Positions 6,773 through 9,153 of a stretch of 9,153 bases of DNA are shown here, in pieces. Position 1 is the stretch's first letter. Every line of letters begins with the position of its first letter. Origin of the DNA: an uncultured Mollicutes bacterium. GTDB lineage: Bacteria; Bacillota_I; Bacilli_A; RFN20; CAG-288. Under the pieces are notes generated by a model. That model was given only the letters and a program-made list of their open reading frames with translations, was not told the DNA's origin and searched no databases. The stretch is from assembly GCA_900549915.1 (NCBI GenBank), contig URQF01000049.1, positions 1-9,153 on the forward strand, read 5' to 3'. A program made the position numbers and the translations under genes.

Positions 6773-6818
6773 AGCAAAACGCTCGGAATGAAATTGACAA
6801 AACGCTCGGAATAATATA
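6773..6818 (+). repeat. repeat array C: two 23-bp direct repeats at the promoter of the intact ATPase gene
   Basis: Units at 6773-6795 and 6796-6818 share CAAAACGCTCGGAAT, identical over 15 bp, with TCGGAA cores at 6783 and 6806 (23 bp apart). A weaker third unit is possible at 6750-6772. The array covers the predicted promoter (TTGACA 6794-6799), so bound protein should block or tune transcription of the gene at 6839. Confidence 0.8.
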
Positions 6819-6820
6819 AC
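6794..6820 (+). promoter_or_regulatory. predicted promoter of the AAA_14/DUF4143 gene, inside repeat array C
   Basis: Perfect -35 TTGACA (6794-6799) and -10 TATAAC (6815-6820) with a short 15-nt spacer. The -35 box spans the joint between the two 23-bp repeats, and the second GGAA core lies between the boxes. That is an operator-like layout. The leader before ATG 6839 would be very short and has no Shine-Dalgarno sequence. Confidence 0.45.
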
Positions 6821-6838
6821 TTTATATTGGTAAATAAA

Positions 6839-8113
6839 ATGATAGTCAAGAATTACAAAACACGTGTTGTCGATCAAAAAATCGAACGGTATCTGAAAAT
6901 TTTCGGAGCTTTATTAATCGAAGGACCGAAATGGTGCGGCAAGACAAGGACTAGCAGGTTTCATTCTCGGAGCCAGTTCTTTTTGGCGGACCCAAAGGGA
7001 AATTTCAACAATAAGAAGCTGGCTGAAAGGAATCCGGATTTAGTTCTGGATGGTGATACTCCTCGCTTGCTAGATGAATGGCAGGAAGTTCCTGCCATTT
7101 GGGATGCTATTCGTGGACGAGTTGATAGGTCGCAGGAAAAAGGGCAGTTTATTCTGACTGGCTCTGCAACAATCGATAAAAGCAGTTATATCCATACGGG
7201 GACTGGAAGAATTGCCCGTTTGCGTAGGCGGCCGATGTCTCTGTTTGAATCCGGTGCTTCCGATGGAAAGGTTTCTTTGAAGGATATCTGCGAGAACCAG
7301 GCGAAAGACTATCTGACCGGTGATGTCAGTCTGCATCGGATCATTGAACTTATTCTGATTGGTGGATGGCCGGCGATTAGGAACAGTCCTGTGGAAGCTG
7401 GAATCCTAGTTTCCCGGGAATATATCAAATCTGTTCTGAATGAGGATATCTATAAAACGGATGATGTCAGACGGGACCGGCATAAAGTAGAGCTTCTGCT
7501 TCGTTCCTTAGCAAGAAATGAAGCAACAACAGCAACAAACCGGACGCTAAAAAACGATATCAAGGAAAAAGACTTTGATGATATCAATGTGGATACGATT
7601 GCGGACTATCTAGATCTTTTGAATCGTCTCTATCTGACCGAGAACATTCCGCCATTTGGAAATAGTATCCGTTCCTCTTTGCGTTTAAAGCAAAGCGAAA
7701 AACGCCATTTCGTTGATCCCTCTTTAGCCTGTGCCTTATTGAATCTGAATGAGCAGAAACTAAGGAATGATTTGAACTATCTTGGTTTTCTGTTTGAATC
7801 CCTGGTGGAAAGAGACCTTTATTCCTATTGTGACTCGATAGATGCAAAGCTCTATCATTACCAGGACTATAAGAACAGAGAAAGGGATGCTGTCATTGAA
7901 TTAGATGATGGCACTTACTGCGGCATTGAAATCAAGCTTGGTGCAAATCAGATTGAGGAAGCAGCCAAGAACCTAGTCAAGATTAATGATTCTATCAAGA
8001 AAGAAGGGGGCATTCCAGCAAAATCCCTTTGCGTTATCTGCGGACTTACGAATGCTGCATACAGAAGAAAAGACGGAGTGTACGTTGTACCGATTACATC
8101 ACTAAGACCATAA
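6839..8113 (+). CDS. AAA_14/DUF4143 ATPase
   Basis: 424 aa from ATG 6839; TTG 6827 would add four residues, and neither start has a clear ribosome binding site. Numbered from the TTG, it has Walker A GPKWCGKT (33-40), Walker B RLLDEWQ (80-86), a sensor-like FILTGSA (108-114) and the Arg-rich GRIARLRRRPMSLFESG, all hallmarks of AAA_14. The C-terminal DUF4143 region ends in a PD-(D/E)XK-like core: Asp354 (RDAVIE), then Glu368 and Lys370 (IEIK). The family is widespread in Firmicutes and archaea, often in multiple copies; its substrate is not established. The length is normal and no frame damage is seen. The 23-bp repeats over its promoter suggest autoregulation or a dedicated regulator (inference). 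A dead relative lies at 5629-5796. It is probably cytoplasmic, with no membrane segment seen. Confidence 0.9.
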   Translation: MIVKNYKTRVVDQKIERYLKIFGALLIEGPKWCGKTRTSRFHSRSQFFLADPKGNFNNKKLAERNPDLVLDGDTPRLLDEWQEVPAIWDAIRGRVDRSQEKGQFILTGSATIDKSSYIHTGTGRIARLRRRPMSLFESGASDGKVSLKDICENQAKDYLTGDVSLHRIIELILIGGWPAIRNSPVEAGILVSREYIKSVLNEDIYKTDDVRRDRHKVELLLRSLARNEATTATNRTLKNDIKEKDFDDINVDTIADYLDLLNRLYLTENIPPFGNSIRSSLRLKQSEKRHFVDPSLACALLNLNEQKLRNDLNYLGFLFESLVERDLYSYCDSIDAKLYHYQDYKNRERDAVIELDDGTYCGIEIKLGANQIEEAAKNLVKINDSIKKEGGIPAKSLCVICGLTNAAYRRKDGVYVVPITSLRP

Positions 8114-8186
8114 AATATTATCGAAGAAGAATGTTCCGAATTTAGAGTATACTTTAAGAACTGTAGTCTCTTCTGAAATGAAAAAC

Positions 8187-8901
8187 TGTTCTGTACCCCG
8201 AAACTTGAACCGAGTAACGATATGTTATCAAAGAGTACCGGAATTGGAAAGAGCCTCCTGAGGCGATTTCCAATGGAGGTACTCTTTCAGCCGACTTGAG
8301 TTGTACCAGTTGATGTACTCCACGATTGCCTTCTTAAGGCTGCCATAGTCCCCGTATCTGTCTTCCTGTCCGTAGAACATCTCGGCCTTCAGCCGCCCGA
8401 AGAAGTTCTCCATTACCGAGTTGTCGTGGCAGTTCCCCTTCCGCGACATCGTCTGGATCCTGCCGTATCCCTTCAGGATGTCCCCGAACTCCTTCCTCTG
8501 GTACTGCCAGCCCTGGCCGCTGTGGAACAGGGCTCCCTTCACCTTCCCTTCTCTTCCGCTGCACGCACTGTCCATCCTCTTCCGGATCTGCAGGAAGTCC
8601 GGTCTCGGCGATATGCTGTACCCGACGATCTTCCGGGTGCACAGGTCCATCGCCGGGACAGGTAGAGCTTCCCTTCCGGCAGCTTGAACTCCGTTACGTC
8701 CGTGACGAATTTGTGGTTCGGCCCTTCAGCATCGAACTTCCGTCCGAGCCGGTTGTCCGCGATTCTCCCTACCTCTCCCTTGTAGGAGCTGTATGGTCTT
8801 CTCTTCTTGCACGTCTTTCCCTTCAGTGAGAGGGAATGCATGATTCTCTGCACCTTCCTGTGGTTGACACGGGTTCCCTTCTTCCGGCGGGCTGCGGTGA
8901 C
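8187..8901 (-). mobile_element. truncated IS3-family (IS150-like) insertion sequence
   Basis: The right-hand end of the element (3' of the transposase) is the inverted repeat TGTTCTGTACCCCGAAACTT at 8187-8206, 41 nt beyond the transposase stop. It matches the ends of the neighbouring 64-bp element at about 16 of 21 positions and begins TG as IS3 ends do. The other end, orfA and the first part of orfB are missing: the element stops at 8901 where the 64-bp element begins. The segment is GC-rich (36 of 60 bases in 8641-8700) compared with its surroundings, which suggests recent arrival from a different background. Confidence 0.75.
8228..8901 (-). pseudogene. IS3-family transposase OrfB, truncated, frameshifted and catalytically dead
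   Basis: On the minus strand from 8901 the frame reads VTAARRKKGTRVNHRKVQRI, the HTH_21 linker of IS150-type OrfB, then TDVTEF with the first catalytic Asp. At 8655-8657 a run of three C (minus strand) appears to have lost one C. Restoring it joins LYLS to PAMDLCTRKIVGYSI in the frame starting at 8650. That frame carries HSGQGWQYQ, where the family has HSDQG, so the second catalytic Asp is Gly (codon at 8516-8518). The third acidic residue is present in NSVMENFFGRLKAE, and the tail YINWYNSSRLKEYLHWKSP is typical. About 224 codons remain of roughly 280. Missing N-terminus, frameshift and Asp-to-Gly change make it non-functional. Confidence 0.85.
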
Positions 8902-8965
8902 TGTACTGAACCCCTAATATTGTGCTATAGTCCTATTTACAGTCCAATATTAGGGGTTCAGTACA
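8902..8965. mobile_element. 64-bp MITE-like element with perfect 21-bp inverted ends
   Basis: TGTACTGAACCCCTAATATT plus G (8902-8922) and its exact reverse complement (8945-8965) enclose 22 bp. The ends start TG and finish CA and resemble the IS3-type end at 8187, so an IS3-family transposase could move it. It sits at the point where the IS3 OrfB is cut, and the rest of that gene is not found on the other side. No target duplication is evident. As RNA it forms a long hairpin followed by TTTTT (8966-8970) on the + strand, so it could also act as a + strand terminator. A short copy of one end occurs at 6069-6082. Confidence 0.7.
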
Positions 8966-9026
8966 TTTTTGCGATTCTTGCAATTTTATTCAGCGTTACC
9001 AATTATTCAATTATTCTTTCATAATC

Positions 9027-9120
9027 TTCCGTTAGATTATTTAATCTTTCGGAAGATTATCTTAATTTTCGGAAGATTATTTTGATTTTTGAAAGATTAA
9101 TTATATATTTGAAAGAAAAT
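9027..9120 (+). repeat. repeat array D: about five 20-bp direct repeats
   Basis: The unit is close to TTTCGGAAGATTATTTTAAT. The clearest cores TTTCGGAAGATTAT are at 9047-9060 and 9067-9080. Degenerate copies are at 9027-9040 (TTCCGTTAGATTAT), 9087-9100 (TTTTGAAAGATTAA) and 9107-9120 (ATTTGAAAGAAAAT), each 20 bp apart. The CGGAA core recalls arrays B and C, but the period is 20 rather than 23. Part of it is nearly palindromic (AATCTTTCGGAAGATT). The array degrades to the right, towards a possible gene beyond the window end. Confidence 0.75.
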
Positions 9121-9153
9121 GTGCATAATATAAGCAGGCGCAAGAAAAAATAA

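Noticed and set aside
8142..8157. Near-palindrome TTAGAGTATACTTTAA after the ATPase gene
   Set aside because: It has no loop or T-run for a terminator, and a short AT-rich palindrome is expected by chance; it could be an operator but nothing supports that.
8421..8687. Overlapping + strand ORFs in the IS region
   Set aside because: They are opposite-strand shadows of the GC-rich transposase gene.

Overview
The window looks like accessory DNA from a low-to-mid-GC Firmicute. Codon use, Shine-Dalgarno and promoter style, the type II-like CRISPR repeat and the AAA_14/DUF4143 ATPase suit gut or oral Erysipelotrichia or Clostridia, but no rRNA or housekeeping gene fixes the taxon. All intact genes are on the + strand. 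Much of the rest is gene wreckage and mobile-element debris, as expected of a defence or mobile-gene hotspot.

Left part (1-4857): the trailer end of a CRISPR array (1-339), with 36-bp repeats, 29-30-bp spacers, one spacer present twice and a degenerate last repeat. No cas gene or tracrRNA is seen; they would lie to the left. Two related SF1 helicase-like (DUF2075) proteins follow, each with a different N-terminal nuclease. The first (552-2320) is GIY-YIG + DUF2075 and is broken just after Walker A by what looks like one extra TC unit in a TC repeat. The second (2980-4857) is an intact RecB-like PD-(D/E)XK + DUF2075 protein with its own promoter and strong ribosome binding site. Between them lie a possible transposase remnant and a minus-strand terminator hairpin. 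With the array next door, nucleic-acid defence is the most natural inference for both.

Middle (4858-6826): an unrecognised ORF with a damaged start (4917-5463) and a good terminator; the first 55 codons of a decayed AAA_14 ATPase (5629-5796); an unrecognised reading frame broken by one TGA (5786-6280); and a 14-bp copy of an insertion-element end. Three arrays of short direct repeats with an exact 23-bp period (5567-5658, 6453-6544, 6773-6818) share a [TC][TC]GGAA core. Two of them sit directly upstream of AAA_14/DUF4143 genes, one dead and one intact.

Right part (6839-9153): the intact AAA_14/DUF4143 ATPase, whose predicted promoter lies inside its repeat array; a GC-rich dead IS3/IS150-type insertion sequence on the minus strand (8187-8901) with a one-base frameshift and a Gly in place of the second catalytic Asp; a 64-bp MITE-like element with perfect 21-bp inverted ends (8902-8965) that cuts the transposase gene; and a fourth repeat array (20-bp period, CGGAA core) running towards whatever gene lies beyond the window.

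The most distinctive observation is the family of phased GGAA-core repeat arrays associated with DUF4143 ATPases, which look like gene-specific operators. The second is the pair of nuclease-swapped DUF2075 helicases, one of them switched off by a dinucleotide-repeat slip.
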